64,000 bases of DNA from Pseudohalocynthiibacter aestuariivivens (GCF_018457175.1 NZ_JAGFNU010000001.1:434001-498000), one strand, 5' to 3'; positions 37,446 through 46,962 are shown, numbered from the stretch's first letter. Numbers and translations: made by a program. The notes: generated by a model from the letters alone, not told the origin.

Positions 37446-37559
37446 GCGAAGTAGCTCAAAAGGACAGAGCGCTCTGCTTTCGAGTATTATAACTGGTGCC
37501 GGCAAGCACTATAATAGTACGGTAGAGAGGATGTGGGTTCAAGTCCCGCCTTCGCATCA
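37446..37559 (+). tRNA. tRNA-like gene with hairpin insertion in the anticodon loop; identity undetermined
   Basis: Acceptor GCGAAG (37446-37451) pairs with CUUCGC (37550-37555), then A and UCA in place of CCA. U-A follow, then a D arm GCUC / GAGC with loop AAAAGGACA containing the G18-G19 pair. The anticodon stem CUCUG (37472-37476) pairs with UAGAG (37523-37527), then a five-base variable loop AGGAU, and a T arm GUGGG-UUCAAGU-CCCGC. The anticodon loop is 46 bases instead of 7. It contains CUUUCGA, which would give anticodon UUC, then an extra 39 bases with a hairpin (UAUUAUA..GUGC / GCAC..UAUAAUA). The acceptor has only six pairs (or seven with an A-A mismatch). Either a decayed tRNA or an unusual functional RNA; it sits upstream of nrdJ. 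Confidence 0.5.
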
Positions 37560-37736
37560 AATTCAACGTTTTCTCTTTTTGAACAATGCGTGAGTTTCAT
37601 TGGAGAACAGAAAATTGTAGCTATATCTAGTGTAGTCATTTTTATGACCCGCGATTTATGGTTTGATAGCAATTGACCGAAATAGTCTGGCAGCCTATCG
37701 TGTATCTCCTTTCGTTCTGCCACCAAGGACCTGCCG

Positions 37737-40001
37737 ATGAGCCGTTTTTCCGCCCCGATCGCTGAACAAATCTGGGATATGAAGTACCGTCTGAAATCTT
37801 CTGATGGTACCCCGGTTGATGCAACGGTCGAGGATACCTGGAGGCGGATCGCGCGTTCCCTGGCCAAGGTTGAAAAAGACCCGGCAGTCTGGGAAGAAAA
37901 ATTTTACACTGCGCTTGAAGGTTTTAAGTATCTGCCAGCCGGAAGAATTACAGCTGGGGCAGGTACCGATAGGTCCGTGACACTGTTCAACTGCTTTGTC
38001 ATGGGAACGATCCCGGACAGCATGGGTGGTATTTTCGATATGTTGCGCGAGGCCGCGCTGACCATGCAGCAAGGCGGCGGGATCGGGTATGATTTCAGCA
38101 CGATCAGGCCGAAAGGTGCGGATGTGCTGGGTGTTGCGGCTGATGCATCTGGCCCCTTGTCGTTTATGGACGTGTGGGACGCGATGTGTCGCACAATCAT
38201 GAGCGCTGGCAGTCGCCGTGGCGCGATGATGGCAACGATGCGCTGTGACCACCCTGATATCGAAGACTTCATCACGGCAAAGCGTGACCCCGCGCGTTTG
38301 CGGATGTTCAATGTATCAGTTCTTGTTACCGATTCCTTCATGGAAGCGGTGAAGGCTAACAAAAGCTGGGACCTTACCTTTAACGGAAAGATTTATCACA
38401 CCGTCGAGGCGCGCGATCTTTGGAACAAGATCATGCAGTCGACGTATGATCAGGCTGAACCGGGGGTGATTTTCATCGACCGGATCAATGCGATGAACAA
38501 CCTTTCCTATTGCGAGACAATTGCTGCGACCAATCCCTGCGGTGAACAGCCGTTGCCGCCATATGGCGCTTGCTTACTTGGGTCTGTAAATCTGGCACGT
38601 CTTGTGTACGCTCCTTTTGCCAAAAAGGCGTCTTTGGATCAGGAAGCGTTAAGTGAACTCGTCGCGACAGCCGTGCGGATGATGGATAATGTCGTAGACG
38701 CCAGTCGTTTTCCCTTGCCTCAGCAGGCACAGGAAGCGCAGACAAAACGTCGTATTGGCCTTGGTGTAACTGGTCTGGCGGATGCTTTGCTGATGGTCGG
38801 TTTGCGCTATGGCTCGGAAGAGGCAGCGGAGCAGACCGAGCGCTGGATGAAGGCAATTGCACGTGCCGCTTATCTGGCCTCGGTGGAGTTAGCGAAGGAG
38901 AAAGGGGCTTTCCCGCTTTTTGATGCAGAAAAATTCCTAGCCACCGGCCACATGATGGAGATGGACGAAGACGTGCGCGCCGCGATCCGCGAACATGGCA
39001 TTCGAAATGCGTTGCTCACCTCTATTGCGCCGACAGGCACGATCAGCCTTTATGCGGGCAATGTGAGCTCGGGGATCGAACCGGTCTTCGCTTATGCTTA
39101 CACACGTAAGGTGCTGCAGAAAGACGGAAGCCGGACAGAGGAAGAAGTCGTTGACTATGCCGTGCAGCTTTGGCGCGAAAAATTTGGCGACAAAGAGTTG
39201 CCGGATTACTTTGTAAATGCGCAAACGCTTGCCCCGATGGATCATGTGCGTATGCAGGCCGCAGCACAAAAATGGATCGATTCAAGTATTTCGAAAACAA
39301 TCAATTGCCCCGAAGATATCAGTTTTGACGCCTTCAAAGACGTTTACATGGCGGCCTGGGATAGCGGCTGCAAAGGATGCACAACCTATCGTCCCAACGA
39401 TGTGACTGGTTCCGTCCTAAGCGTCAGCGAAAGTTCTGAAAATGTTCCCGAGGCCGAGACTGGCGCAGAAGTTGTTTACATCAGCGAGCCGCTTGACCGC
39501 CCGCAAGCACTGGAAGGCAATACGTACAAGCTGAAATGGCCCGATAGTGAACACGCGATATACATCACGGTAAACGACGTCATGATCAATGGACACCGTC
39601 GGCCTTTTGAAGTTTTCATCAACTCCAAGAACATGGAGCATTTCGCCTGGACTGTCGCCCTGACGCGGATGATATCTGCAGTCTTCCGGCGTGGTGGGGA
39701 TGTCAGTTTTGTTGTGGAAGAGCTGAAAGCGGTGTTTGACCCGCGTGGTGGTGCGTGGATGTCTGGCAAATACGTGCCGTCAATTCTTGCCGCAATCGGT
39801 GGTGTGATCGAACATCATTTGATCACGATAGGTTTTATCGAAGGCGAAGGCATGGGGCTGAAATCTGATCCGCAGTCACAAGTTGTGCAAATCGGCGGTG
39901 CACCGCGTGGCAAAGCCTGTCCGAGCTGTGGGCAATATGACATGCGGATGATCGAAGGTTGTATGACTTGCGGAAGCTGTGGGCATTCTAAATGCGGCTG
40001 A
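37737..40001 (+). CDS. nrdJ: Adenosylcobalamin-dependent ribonucleotide reductase, class II
   Basis: A 754-residue class II reductase making deoxyribonucleotides with B12 and independently of oxygen. It has the N-terminal PAGRITAGAGT, SLFNCFV-type first redox cysteine (TLFNCFVMG), the NPCGEQPLPPYGAC motif with the thiyl-radical cysteine, and PTGTISLYAGNVSSGIEP. The C-terminus carries extra cysteine pairs (CPSCGQYDMR, CMTCGSCGHSKCG) that would shuttle electrons or bind zinc. AAGGACCTGCCG precedes ATG 37737. No cobalamin riboswitch is seen upstream. Confidence 0.96.
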   Translation: MSRFSAPIAEQIWDMKYRLKSSDGTPVDATVEDTWRRIARSLAKVEKDPAVWEEKFYTALEGFKYLPAGRITAGAGTDRSVTLFNCFVMGTIPDSMGGIFDMLREAALTMQQGGGIGYDFSTIRPKGADVLGVAADASGPLSFMDVWDAMCRTIMSAGSRRGAMMATMRCDHPDIEDFITAKRDPARLRMFNVSVLVTDSFMEAVKANKSWDLTFNGKIYHTVEARDLWNKIMQSTYDQAEPGVIFIDRINAMNNLSYCETIAATNPCGEQPLPPYGACLLGSVNLARLVYAPFAKKASLDQEALSELVATAVRMMDNVVDASRFPLPQQAQEAQTKRRIGLGVTGLADALLMVGLRYGSEEAAEQTERWMKAIARAAYLASVELAKEKGAFPLFDAEKFLATGHMMEMDEDVRAAIREHGIRNALLTSIAPTGTISLYAGNVSSGIEPVFAYAYTRKVLQKDGSRTEEEVVDYAVQLWREKFGDKELPDYFVNAQTLAPMDHVRMQAAAQKWIDSSISKTINCPEDISFDAFKDVYMAAWDSGCKGCTTYRPNDVTGSVLSVSESSENVPEAETGAEVVYISEPLDRPQALEGNTYKLKWPDSEHAIYITVNDVMINGHRRPFEVFINSKNMEHFAWTVALTRMISAVFRRGGDVSFVVEELKAVFDPRGGAWMSGKYVPSILAAIGGVIEHHLITIGFIEGEGMGLKSDPQSQVVQIGGAPRGKACPSCGQYDMRMIEGCMTCGSCGHSKCG

Positions 40002-40025
40002 GTACAGGTCGGATAGTATCTGTTT

Positions 40026-40637
40026 TCAGTTTTCCGGTCGCTCGAAGGCTTCGCGTGCGGTTTCAACTTTTTCTCTGATAATGCAATCTTCAACATGATC
40101 ATTGATCAGCCCCATCGCTTGCATAAAAGCATAGACCGTGGTTGGGCCGACAAATTTCCAGCCCAGTTTTTTAAGGTCTTTTGACAGGGCAATTGAGTCC
40201 ATAGAGGTTGAAGCTGTCTGCGGTTTTCCAAGTTTGGTTGCGTCAGGTTCGTAGCGCCACAAAAAAGCAGCGAGCGAACCTTCTTGGTGAACAAGTTCCT
40301 GCGCCTTTGCTGCGTTATTAATGACTGCTTCGATCTTGCCGCGATGGCGAACAATGCCTTTGTCTGCCAGCAGGCGATCGATGTCGTGTTGTGTGAAACG
40401 CGCTATTTTGTCGAAATCAAAATCATGAAACGCCGCGCGAAAGCTTTCACGTTTCGCCAGGATGGTGCGCCAGCTTAGTCCAGATTGGAAGCTCTCCAGG
40501 CACAATTTTTCGAACAGACGGTGGTCATCTTTAACCGGATAGCCCCATTCATTATCGTGATATGCAAGAAACTCTGGTGCAGCACCACACCAACGGCACC
40601 TTGATAGATTGTCCGGCCCGAGAATTGTGTCGCTCAT
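40026..40637 (-). CDS. tag: DNA-3-methyladenine glycosylase I
   Basis: A 203-residue base-excision repair enzyme of the Tag family, removing 3-methyladenine. The zinc-binding N-terminus CRWCGAAPEFLAYHDNEWGYP is complete, SGLSWRTILAKRESFRAAF is the helical core, and KFVGPTTVYAFMQAMGLINDH the conserved end. Last gene of tetR-yciI-tag; the gap to yciI is 33 bases. Confidence 0.95.
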   Translation of the reverse strand: MSDTILGPDNLSRCRWCGAAPEFLAYHDNEWGYPVKDDHRLFEKLCLESFQSGLSWRTILAKRESFRAAFHDFDFDKIARFTQHDIDRLLADKGIVRHRGKIEAVINNAAKAQELVHQEGSLAAFLWRYEPDATKLGKPQTASTSMDSIALSKDLKKLGWKFVGPTTVYAFMQAMGLINDHVEDCIIREKVETAREAFERPEN

Positions 40638-40670
40638 TTGTTTCGTGTCTTTCTGCCAAAAGGCGTGGTT

Positions 40671-40958
40671 CTAACCGCGTAGAAACGCCAGTTGCTTGCT
40701 CGTTCTCGAAGGTGTGATTTCAAGTATTTCGGCGGTAACAATATTTTCTGCGACAAACGGATCTTCCTGCACCCTGCGTTCAAGATCGGGAAGCGAGGTA
40801 TTGTGCGCTAGAATCCCCCCACCTAAATTAGGTTGAAGACTGCCGACCAGTGAAAAAACGCCATCATCAAACCCGCGCTTGACCCATTCGTTGTGTCCCT
40901 GCATGAATTGGCCCGCGCGGCTTTTATAGTCCGAAAATTTTAGCAGTATGACAAACAT
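40671..40958 (-). CDS. YciI family protein
   Basis: A 95-residue ferredoxin-like-fold protein: MFVILLKFSDYKSRAGQFMQ, HNEWVKRGFDDGVFSLVGSL and DPFVAENIVTAEILEI, the pattern of YciI/YCII proteins with the conserved histidine of HNEW and the D-P-F motif. Enzymatic function is not established for most members. It lies between tetR and tag, 16 bases from tetR, and is probably part of that operon. Confidence 0.88.
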   Translation of the reverse strand: MFVILLKFSDYKSRAGQFMQGHNEWVKRGFDDGVFSLVGSLQPNLGGGILAHNTSLPDLERRVQEDPFVAENIVTAEILEITPSRTSKQLAFLRG

Positions 40959-40974
40959 CAGTTTTCTCCTCGAA

Positions 40975-41571
40975 TCAGTGGATGGAACGCCGGGCTGCCG
41001 TAGTTTCTACGGCCTGAGATTTGACCCAGTCGCACATCAGTTGAGCTTCTATTTTGATGAATTCGCCATCGCGAAATGCTGTTGCCAGCGTCGCGACGCC
41101 TTGACTGCGAGCGAGAAGATGCATGGCGAGATCATCAGCGTCAGTCTCGCGCCCAAGTAGCGTGAATTGTCGGCATAACCACGTTCTAAACAGAGTGAAA
41201 AGTTTGTTTGCGTCATTCTGCGACGCATGGTTTAGCTTTGATAACTCAGTGCTCAGCGTACCTATCGGGCAGCCGAACTTTATAATTTTCTCCTGATTCT
41301 TGATCAGGATATGAATAAAGCTATAAATCCGATCCAGAGGGGTTTCACCCTCAACCTCCCACTGTTTTAACATCACTTGTCTGTCCGCCAGGCGCACATT
41401 GATCACGGCGTCCAGAATTTCATCCTTGGATTTGAAGTGGTAGTAAAAATTCCCACGCGAAATCTGGACGACACCAGCGATATCCGCGAACGAGGTATGT
41501 TCGAAACCTTGCTGATAGAATAGTTGATCAGCAGCTTTGACAATGTGATCGCGTGTCGTTTTTTCGCGCAT
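40975..41571 (-). CDS. TetR/AcrR family transcriptional regulator
   Basis: A 198-residue regulator with a typical TetR helix-turn-helix: TRDHIVKAADQLFYQQGFEH, TSFADIAGVVQISRGNFYYHF, then KSKDEILDAVI. The C-terminal ligand domain has FGCPIGTLSTELSK, a sequence common in the YxaF/LmrA-like branch. ATG 41571 is favoured by GTGGGGAT upstream; a TTG 36 bases earlier is in frame. A perfect operator palindrome lies 66 bases upstream, so it is presumably autoregulated along with yciI and tag. Confidence 0.92.
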   Translation of the reverse strand: MREKTTRDHIVKAADQLFYQQGFEHTSFADIAGVVQISRGNFYYHFKSKDEILDAVINVRLADRQVMLKQWEVEGETPLDRIYSFIHILIKNQEKIIKFGCPIGTLSTELSKLNHASQNDANKLFTLFRTWLCRQFTLLGRETDADDLAMHLLARSQGVATLATAFRDGEFIKIEAQLMCDWVKSQAVETTAARRSIH

Positions 41572-41637
41572 CGAATGATCCCCACATTCGTTTTCGATAT
41601 CAATCAATTTGCATCTTTAAGTCGATCGTAATTTGTA

Positions 41638-41657
41638 ATTAGGACAATCGTCCTAAT
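41638..41657. promoter_or_regulatory. TetR operator palindrome
   Basis: Perfect inverted repeat ATTAGGAC-AATC-GTCCTAAT, 20 bases, 66 bases upstream of the tetR ATG. The size and form are typical of TetR-family operators. Confidence 0.8.
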
Positions 41658-41842
41658 CCGTCAACAAGCAAAAATAGAAATTTGCACGCCGGGTGTCAGA
41701 AGCCGTCTCATGGCTCTCCGAATTAAGCGTGAAACTTTCTTGGGACGTTTAAAACGGCCAAATGTCTGAACAGGTTGCAGCAGGCTCTTGAATTTCGATG
41801 AATTGAAGTTCACCTTTGTAATGGGTGAGAACTAAAAAATTC

Positions 41843-43009
41843 ATGCACAACAAATCAGAACGGGAGGCTGTTTTGTTAGAGTATTCGCATGATTTCCGAC
41901 TTGTTGCTGCGTCTTTAGCGGTGTCTCTGATGGCGAGCTTTACGGGGCTTGCATTGACCCGTGGTATATCGCTTCTTTCCGAAACCCATCGCAAACAAAG
42001 GATTGCAATGGCCTCAGTCGCACTGGGGGGTGGGATATGGTCGATGCATTTTGTAGCGATGCTTGGCCTGCAGATGCCAATACTATTTTACTATGACGCA
42101 CTGCTCACCCTGATTTCCGCACTTGTTGCGATCCTGATGGTTGGGGTTGCATTGCTGGTAATGCATTATTGGCCACGCACCTCTGCAAGTGTGTGCATCG
42201 CCGGCACGATTGTTGGACTTGGCATCCCGGCAATGCATTACATCGGCATGTTAGGAATTCAGTTGTGCAAAGCTGTTTATACACCAGTTGGAGTTGTTCT
42301 TGCGGTCGCTGCTTCCGTGATTCTGGGAATAGGTTCCTTCTCGATCGCTTATGGCGAGCGGACGCATCGAAATATCATTCTGAGCACGATTACGTTTGGA
42401 GTTGCTGTCTTCACGGTTCATTTTCTGGCGATGGCGGGGACGAATTTCCTGCCGACACTGCAAAGCAGTAATGTCGCCGCTGGAATTGATAATTCGATTT
42501 TAGCAATGATTGTTACGCTGATTTCTTTCGTTATCTGTGGTGCATTTCTTTTGTCTGGAGTGACCTTTTGGCCAAACGAAAAGTTCCTGCCCGAAAGTGG
42601 CTATCCGGAACCAAAAGAACCGATGCTGGCTTCTGATGGCAGCTTTCAAGCAAACGGCTCAGACGCAGCGCCAACGACGTTTGCAATACCGTATGAAAAA
42701 GACAGCCGTATCCTATTTGCAGAAACATCGTCGGTTGCTGCAATACGGGCGGAAGGTCACTACACGATCGTTTATGTCGGGTTGAACAAGCTTTTTTGCC
42801 CTTGGTCAATTTCCGACGCAGCAAAGCGACTGGCAGGCAGTGCTTTTGTTCAATGTCACAGAAGTTACCTTATCAATCCGAGCCATGTCACAGGTTTCGA
42901 GCGGAAGAAAGATAACGGTGTTTGCTTCTTCGAAAACAACCCTCCGCTCGGTAAAGTGCCCGTCAGCCGGTCGCGCCTAAGTAACGTACGCAGTGCCTTG
43001 GGGTTATGA
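41843..43009 (+). CDS. coxC: MHYT-LytTR membrane regulator, CoxC-like
   Basis: A 388-residue protein with an N-terminal MHYT sensory membrane domain and a C-terminal LytTR DNA-binding domain. Three MHYT-type motifs are visible (MHFVAMLG, MHYIGMLG, VHFLAMAG) among seven or so hydrophobic segments; MHYT domains are thought to bind copper and sense O2, CO or NO. The LytTR part has VAAIRAEGHYTIVYVG, FVQCHRSYLINPSHVTGFER and PVSRSRLSNV. The same architecture is found in CoxC and CoxH of the Oligotropha cox cluster, and the gene lies directly before coxMSL. CO-responsive activation of the cluster is inferred. ATG 41843 is chosen; GTG 41825 is possible. Confidence 0.88.
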   Translation: MHNKSEREAVLLEYSHDFRLVAASLAVSLMASFTGLALTRGISLLSETHRKQRIAMASVALGGGIWSMHFVAMLGLQMPILFYYDALLTLISALVAILMVGVALLVMHYWPRTSASVCIAGTIVGLGIPAMHYIGMLGIQLCKAVYTPVGVVLAVAASVILGIGSFSIAYGERTHRNIILSTITFGVAVFTVHFLAMAGTNFLPTLQSSNVAAGIDNSILAMIVTLISFVICGAFLLSGVTFWPNEKFLPESGYPEPKEPMLASDGSFQANGSDAAPTTFAIPYEKDSRILFAETSSVAAIRAEGHYTIVYVGLNKLFCPWSISDAAKRLAGSAFVQCHRSYLINPSHVTGFERKKDNGVCFFENNPPLGKVPVSRSRLSNVRSALGL

Positions 43010-43037
43010 GCCACCTGCTGTTCGTGCTGGTAATTCG

Positions 43038-43099
43038 CATTTCGTGAAACGAATTGCGCGGTTCGTTCGGGACATTATCTACTAAAGTAAACATTTCGT
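43038..43099 (+). promoter_or_regulatory. Repeated TTCGT elements upstream of coxM
   Basis: CATTTCGT occurs at 43038-43045 and 43092-43099, with TTCGT-GAA-ACGAA palindromic at 43041 and GTTCGTTCGG at 43061. These may be binding sites for the LytTR-type regulator encoded just upstream. Confidence 0.35.
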
Positions 43100-43143
43100 T
43101 AATTCTTTTCCCAAGTAAGGTCGCCACAATTTGGGAGGAACGA

Positions 43144-43998
43144 ATGATACCTGCAATGTTTGAGTATCACAGACCGGCAGATGTAAAATCTGCGGTCAGT
43201 TTACTGCAGGAACACGGTGATGAGGCACGTGTTCTGGCTGGCGGTCACAGCCTTATTCCGATGATGAAACTGCGCATGGCAGCCGTAGAGCACCTCGTCG
43301 ACATTCAAGACATAGAAGAGCTGAGAGAGAGCAAAGTGTCAGGCGATACCGTCCACATCGGTGCGATGGTCACTCAGCATGAATTGATCAACAATGCCTC
43401 ACTTGCAAAAGCCGCGCCCCTAATCCGCGAAGCATCCCTTCAGATTGCTGATCCGCAGGTCCGCTACGTTGGAACGATCGGCGGCAATGTTGCTAATGGT
43501 GACCCTGCGAATGATATGCCCGGGTTGATGCAATGCCTTGATGCAACATACGCCCTCTCTGGGCCATCGGGAGAACGTACCGTCAAGGCAAGGGAATTCT
43601 ATGAATCAGCGTTCATGACGGCGTGCGAAGATGATGAAATTCTGACGTCCATTGCTTTTCCGGCTACCACTGCAGGGTTCGCTTACGAAAAGCAAAAACG
43701 TAAAATAGGCGACTATGCGACTGCGGCAGCAGCAGTGCTGATCACAATGGGTGGCAAAACATGCACCGCTGCATCGATCGCGATGACCAACCTTTCAGAT
43801 ACACCTGTCTGGTCCGAAGCAGCTGGCGCTGCTCTTGTGGGAACGAACTGCGGTGATGCAGATATCGCGGCTGCGGTGGCTGCAGCCCTCAATGACACTG
43901 ATCCGACAGAAGATAGCCGCGGCCCGGTTGAATTCAAACGTCACGTTGCGGGCGTAATTGTCAGACGGGCGATTGAACGCGCCCTGTCACGCGCCTGA
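43144..43998 (+). CDS. coxM: Carbon monoxide dehydrogenase medium (FAD) subunit
   Basis: A 284-residue flavoprotein subunit of aerobic Mo-Cu CO dehydrogenase. The FAD motifs are [15 protein letters not shown] and [17 protein letters not shown]. It takes electrons from CoxS and passes them to quinone via CoxG or a membrane partner. GGGAGGAACGA precedes ATG 43144. Order M-S-L is that of form I CO dehydrogenases, not of the S-L-M form II enzymes. Confidence 0.95.
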   Translation: MIPAMFEYHRPADVKSAVSLLQEHGDEARVLAGGHSLIPMMKLRMAAVEHLVDIQDIEELRESKVSGDTVHIGAMVTQHELINNASLAKAAPLIREASLQIADPQVRYVGTIGGNVANGDPANDMPGLMQCLDATYALSGPSGERTVKAREFYESAFMTACEDDEILTSIAFPATTAGFAYEKQKRKIGDYATAAAAVLITMGGKTCTAASIAMTNLSDTPVWSEAAGAALVGTNCGDADIAAAVAAALNDTDPTEDSRGPVEFKRHVAGVIVRRAIERALSRA

Positions 43999-44009
43999 GG
44001 AGGAAAGAA

Positions 44010-44501
44010 ATGAGCAAGATGCATTTAAAACTCAAGGTCAACGGCGAAGAAAAAGAGCTACTGGCTGAACCGCGTGAACTGTTAATTCATGTCCTGCGCG
44101 AGAGACTCGATATAACGGGTCCGCATATTGGATGTGAGACCTCGCATTGCGGGGCCTGCACTCTGGAGATGAATGGTAAATCAGTAAAGTCCTGCACGGT
44201 TTTTGCCGCCCAGGCGAACGGTGCAGAAATCACGACAATCGAGGGCTTGGCAGAGCCTGGCACCATGAACGTTTTGCAAAATGCCTTTCGTGAACATCAC
44301 GGGTTGCAATGCGGTTTTTGTACGCCTGGCATGATCACCCGCGCGCACCGTCTGCTGCAGGAAATTCCAAATCCTACGGAAGAGGAAGTGCGACATGGCA
44401 TGGCCGGAAATCTATGCCGGTGCACCGGGTACCAGAATATCGTGAAATCAATTCTGGCAGCCGCATCGGAAATGAACGCCGCGAAGGAGGCCGCAGAATG
44501 A
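44010..44501 (+). CDS. coxS: Carbon monoxide dehydrogenase small (2Fe-2S) subunit
   Basis: A 163-residue iron-sulfur subunit. The plant-ferredoxin-type cluster uses C42, C47, C50 and C62 ([10 protein letters not shown] ... SC); the second cluster uses C101, C104, C136 and C138 (CGFCTPG, CRCTGY). It transfers electrons from CoxL to CoxM. It begins 11 bases after coxM and overlaps coxL by ATGA. Confidence 0.96.
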   Translation: MSKMHLKLKVNGEEKELLAEPRELLIHVLRERLDITGPHIGCETSHCGACTLEMNGKSVKSCTVFAAQANGAEITTIEGLAEPGTMNVLQNAFREHHGLQCGFCTPGMITRAHRLLQEIPNPTEEEVRHGMAGNLCRCTGYQNIVKSILAAASEMNAAKEAAE

Positions 44502-46918
44502 ATGATCTGACCCCAACCAGCGAAGAACGCTCTGCAAAACTCAAAGGCCTTGGCCATTCGCGCAAACGCGTGGAAGATGCCCGGTTTACTCAGGGAAAAG
44601 GAAACTACGTCGATGACATCAAACTTCCCGGGATGTTGTTTGGTGACTTTGTTCGCTCGCCCTACGCGCATGCGCGGGTCAAGTCGATCAACGTTGAGGC
44701 GGCGCTTGCGTTGCCGGGCGTTATTGCCGTGCTCACAGCGAAAGACCTGGAGCCGCTGAACCTGCACTGGATGCCGACCCTTGCAGGCGACAAACAGATG
44801 GTGCTTGCAGATGGAAAAGTACTGTTCCAGGGGCAGGAAGTTGCCTTTGTGATTGCGGAAGACCGTTATATCAATGCTGATGCCATTGACTTGGTAGAGG
44901 TTGAGTACGAAGAACTTCCCGTTATCACGGACCCCTTCAAGGCGATGGAGCCTGACGCGGTTGTCCTGCGTGAAGATCTGGCAGGTCAGACGACAGGCGC
45001 ACATGGCGAGCGGCGCCACCACAACCATATTTTCCTTTGGGAATCCGGCGACAAAGAAGCCACTGAAGACGTGATCAACAGCGCCGATGTTGTCGCTGAA
45101 GAGATGGTTTATTACCACCGCACGCATCCTTGTCCGCTTGAAACCTGCGGGTCGGTCGCGTCGATGGATAAGGTGAACGGTAAACTTACGGTCTGGGGTA
45201 CCTTTCAGGCGCCGCATGTTGTGCGCACGGTCGCCTCCCTTTTGTCGGGGATCGAGGAACATAATATTCGTATCGTTTCGCCCGATATCGGTGGCGGTTT
45301 TGGGAACAAGGTCGGCGTCTATCCTGGATATGTTTGCTCAATCGTTGCGTCCATTGTGACAGGCAAACCTGTAAAATGGGTTGAAGATCGGATGGACAAT
45401 CTGATGGCCACGGCTTTTGCCCGTGATTATTGGATGAAAGGCAAAATCAGCGCGACAAAAGACGGCAAAATCACCGGTCTGCAATGCCATGTCACGGCGG
45501 ACCACGGTGCATTTGATGCTTGCGCTGATCCAACCAAGTTCCCAGCAGGTTTTATGAATATCTGCACGGGCTCCTACGATATTCCGGTCGCGTATCTTGG
45601 TGTTGACGGGGTCTACACCAACAAAGCGCCCGGCGGTGTCGCTTACCGATGCTCTTTCCGTGTGACCGAGGCAGCCTATTTCATCGAAAGGATGATCGAG
45701 GTTCTGGCCATTGAACTGGGAATGGATGCAGCAGAATTGCGCGCCAAAAACTTTATCCGCAAGGATCAGTTTCCATATCAGTCTGCCTTGGGATGGGAAT
45801 ATGATTCAGGTGACTACCACACTGCCTGGACCAAAGCGCTGAACGCTGTGGGTTACAAAGATTTGCGTAAAGAGCAGTCAGAACGGGTTGCAGCCTTTAA
45901 CCGCGGTGAAACGCGTAGCCTGCTCGGGATCGGCCTTTGCCATTTCACTGAAATTGTAGGGGCCGGGCCGGTCAAGAATTGCGATATTCTTGGCATGGGT
46001 ATGTTTGACAGTTGTGAAATACGAATTCACCCAACAGGCTCTGCTATTGCGCGGCTTGGCACGATCAGTCAGGGCCAAGGCCACGCAACGACTTTTGCCC
46101 AAATTTTGGCGAGCGAGATTGGCCTTCCCGCCGATAGTATCACGATTGAGGAAGGGGATACGGATACCGCGCCTTACGGGTTAGGTACGTATGGATCCCG
46201 CTCAACACCGGTTGCTGGTGCGGCGGCTGCAATGGCCGGGCGAAAGATACGCGCGAAGGCACAGATGATAGCGGCTTACCTGCTCGAAGTGCACGATAAC
46301 GACGTTGAATGGGATATCGATAGATTTGCTGTGAAAGGTGCGCCTGAGAAATTCAAAACCATGGCTGAAATTGCCTATGCGTCCTACAATCAGGCAGTAC
46401 CGGGCGTTGAGCCGGGGTTAGAGGCGGTCAGCTATTATGACCCGCCAAACATGACTTATCCATTCGGGGCTTATGTTTGCGTCATGGAGATTGACGTAGA
46501 TACAGGTGTTCACGAAATTCGGCAGTTCTACGCGTTGGATGATTGTGGAACACGGATCAACCCGATGATCATCGAAGGTCAGGTTCACGGTGGACTGACG
46601 GAGGCCCTTGCCATCGCAATGGGACAAGAAATTGCCTATGATGAGATCGGCAATGTCAAAACCGGAACCTTGATGGATTTCTTTATTCCAACCGCATGGG
46701 AAACGCCCCATTACACCACCGACTTTACCGAAACCCCAAGCCCGCATCACCCGATTGGCGCGAAAGGGGTAGGGGAAAGTCCGAATGTTGGTGGCGTTCC
46801 TGCATTTTCCAATGCGGTGCATGATGCCTTCAGGGCATTTGGTCTTCGACATGCACATATGCCGCATGATCAGTGGCGTATCTGGAAGATCGCCAATGAT
46901 CTTGGAATGCACGGTTAG
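44498..46918 (+). CDS. coxL: Carbon monoxide dehydrogenase large (Mo-Cu) subunit, form I
   Basis: The 806-residue catalytic subunit, oxidising CO to CO2 at a Mo-S-Cu centre. The diagnostic form I loop AYRCSFR is at residues 382-388 with the copper-bound C385. [14 protein letters not shown] is a molybdopterin-cytosine-dinucleotide motif, and [10 protein letters not shown] holds the glutamate (E760) next to molybdenum. Length matches the 809-residue Oligotropha CoxL. ATG 44498 overlaps the coxS stop; the frame is open further upstream within coxS but that part is not CoxL-like. Confidence 0.97.
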   Translation: MNDLTPTSEERSAKLKGLGHSRKRVEDARFTQGKGNYVDDIKLPGMLFGDFVRSPYAHARVKSINVEAALALPGVIAVLTAKDLEPLNLHWMPTLAGDKQMVLADGKVLFQGQEVAFVIAEDRYINADAIDLVEVEYEELPVITDPFKAMEPDAVVLREDLAGQTTGAHGERRHHNHIFLWESGDKEATEDVINSADVVAEEMVYYHRTHPCPLETCGSVASMDKVNGKLTVWGTFQAPHVVRTVASLLSGIEEHNIRIVSPDIGGGFGNKVGVYPGYVCSIVASIVTGKPVKWVEDRMDNLMATAFARDYWMKGKISATKDGKITGLQCHVTADHGAFDACADPTKFPAGFMNICTGSYDIPVAYLGVDGVYTNKAPGGVAYRCSFRVTEAAYFIERMIEVLAIELGMDAAELRAKNFIRKDQFPYQSALGWEYDSGDYHTAWTKALNAVGYKDLRKEQSERVAAFNRGETRSLLGIGLCHFTEIVGAGPVKNCDILGMGMFDSCEIRIHPTGSAIARLGTISQGQGHATTFAQILASEIGLPADSITIEEGDTDTAPYGLGTYGSRSTPVAGAAAAMAGRKIRAKAQMIAAYLLEVHDNDVEWDIDRFAVKGAPEKFKTMAEIAYASYNQAVPGVEPGLEAVSYYDPPNMTYPFGAYVCVMEIDVDTGVHEIRQFYALDDCGTRINPMIIEGQVHGGLTEALAIAMGQEIAYDEIGNVKTGTLMDFFIPTAWETPHYTTDFTETPSPHHPIGAKGVGESPNVGGVPAFSNAVHDAFRAFGLRHAHMPHDQWRIWKIANDLGMHG

Positions 46919-46927
46919 AAAGGGACA

Positions 46928-46960
46928 GGCGGGGCGGCCTTTGACCGCCCTGCCATATTT
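46928..46960 (+). terminator. Hairpin between coxL and coxD, possible attenuator
   Basis: Ten-pair GC-rich stem GGCGGGGCGG / CCGCCCTGCC (one G-T pair) with loop CCTTTGA, followed by ATATTTT and immediately the coxD start. It could lower readthrough from coxMSL into the maturation genes or stabilise the upstream mRNA. Confidence 0.6.
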
Positions 46961-46962
46961 TC

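Noticed and set aside
37477-37522. Group I intron in the tRNA-like gene
   Set aside because: The insert is only 39 bases; group I introns are over 200 and have P3-P8 core elements not present here.
37560-37736. Cobalamin riboswitch or NrdR box before nrdJ
   Set aside because: No B12 box (GCCACTG-like) or surrounding conserved core was found. CTATATCTAGTGT at 37621 vaguely recalls an NrdR box but there is no second box at the expected spacing.
44297-45262. 321-residue open frame on the minus strand opposite coxL
   Set aside because: It is fully antisense to a certain CoxL with all catalytic motifs, has no ribosome site, and its composition (many His, Arg, Cys) is typical of a shadow frame.
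44498-46918. Form II (CoxL-like) carbon monoxide dehydrogenase
   Set aside because: Active-site loop is AYRCSFR and gene order is M-S-L, both form I.
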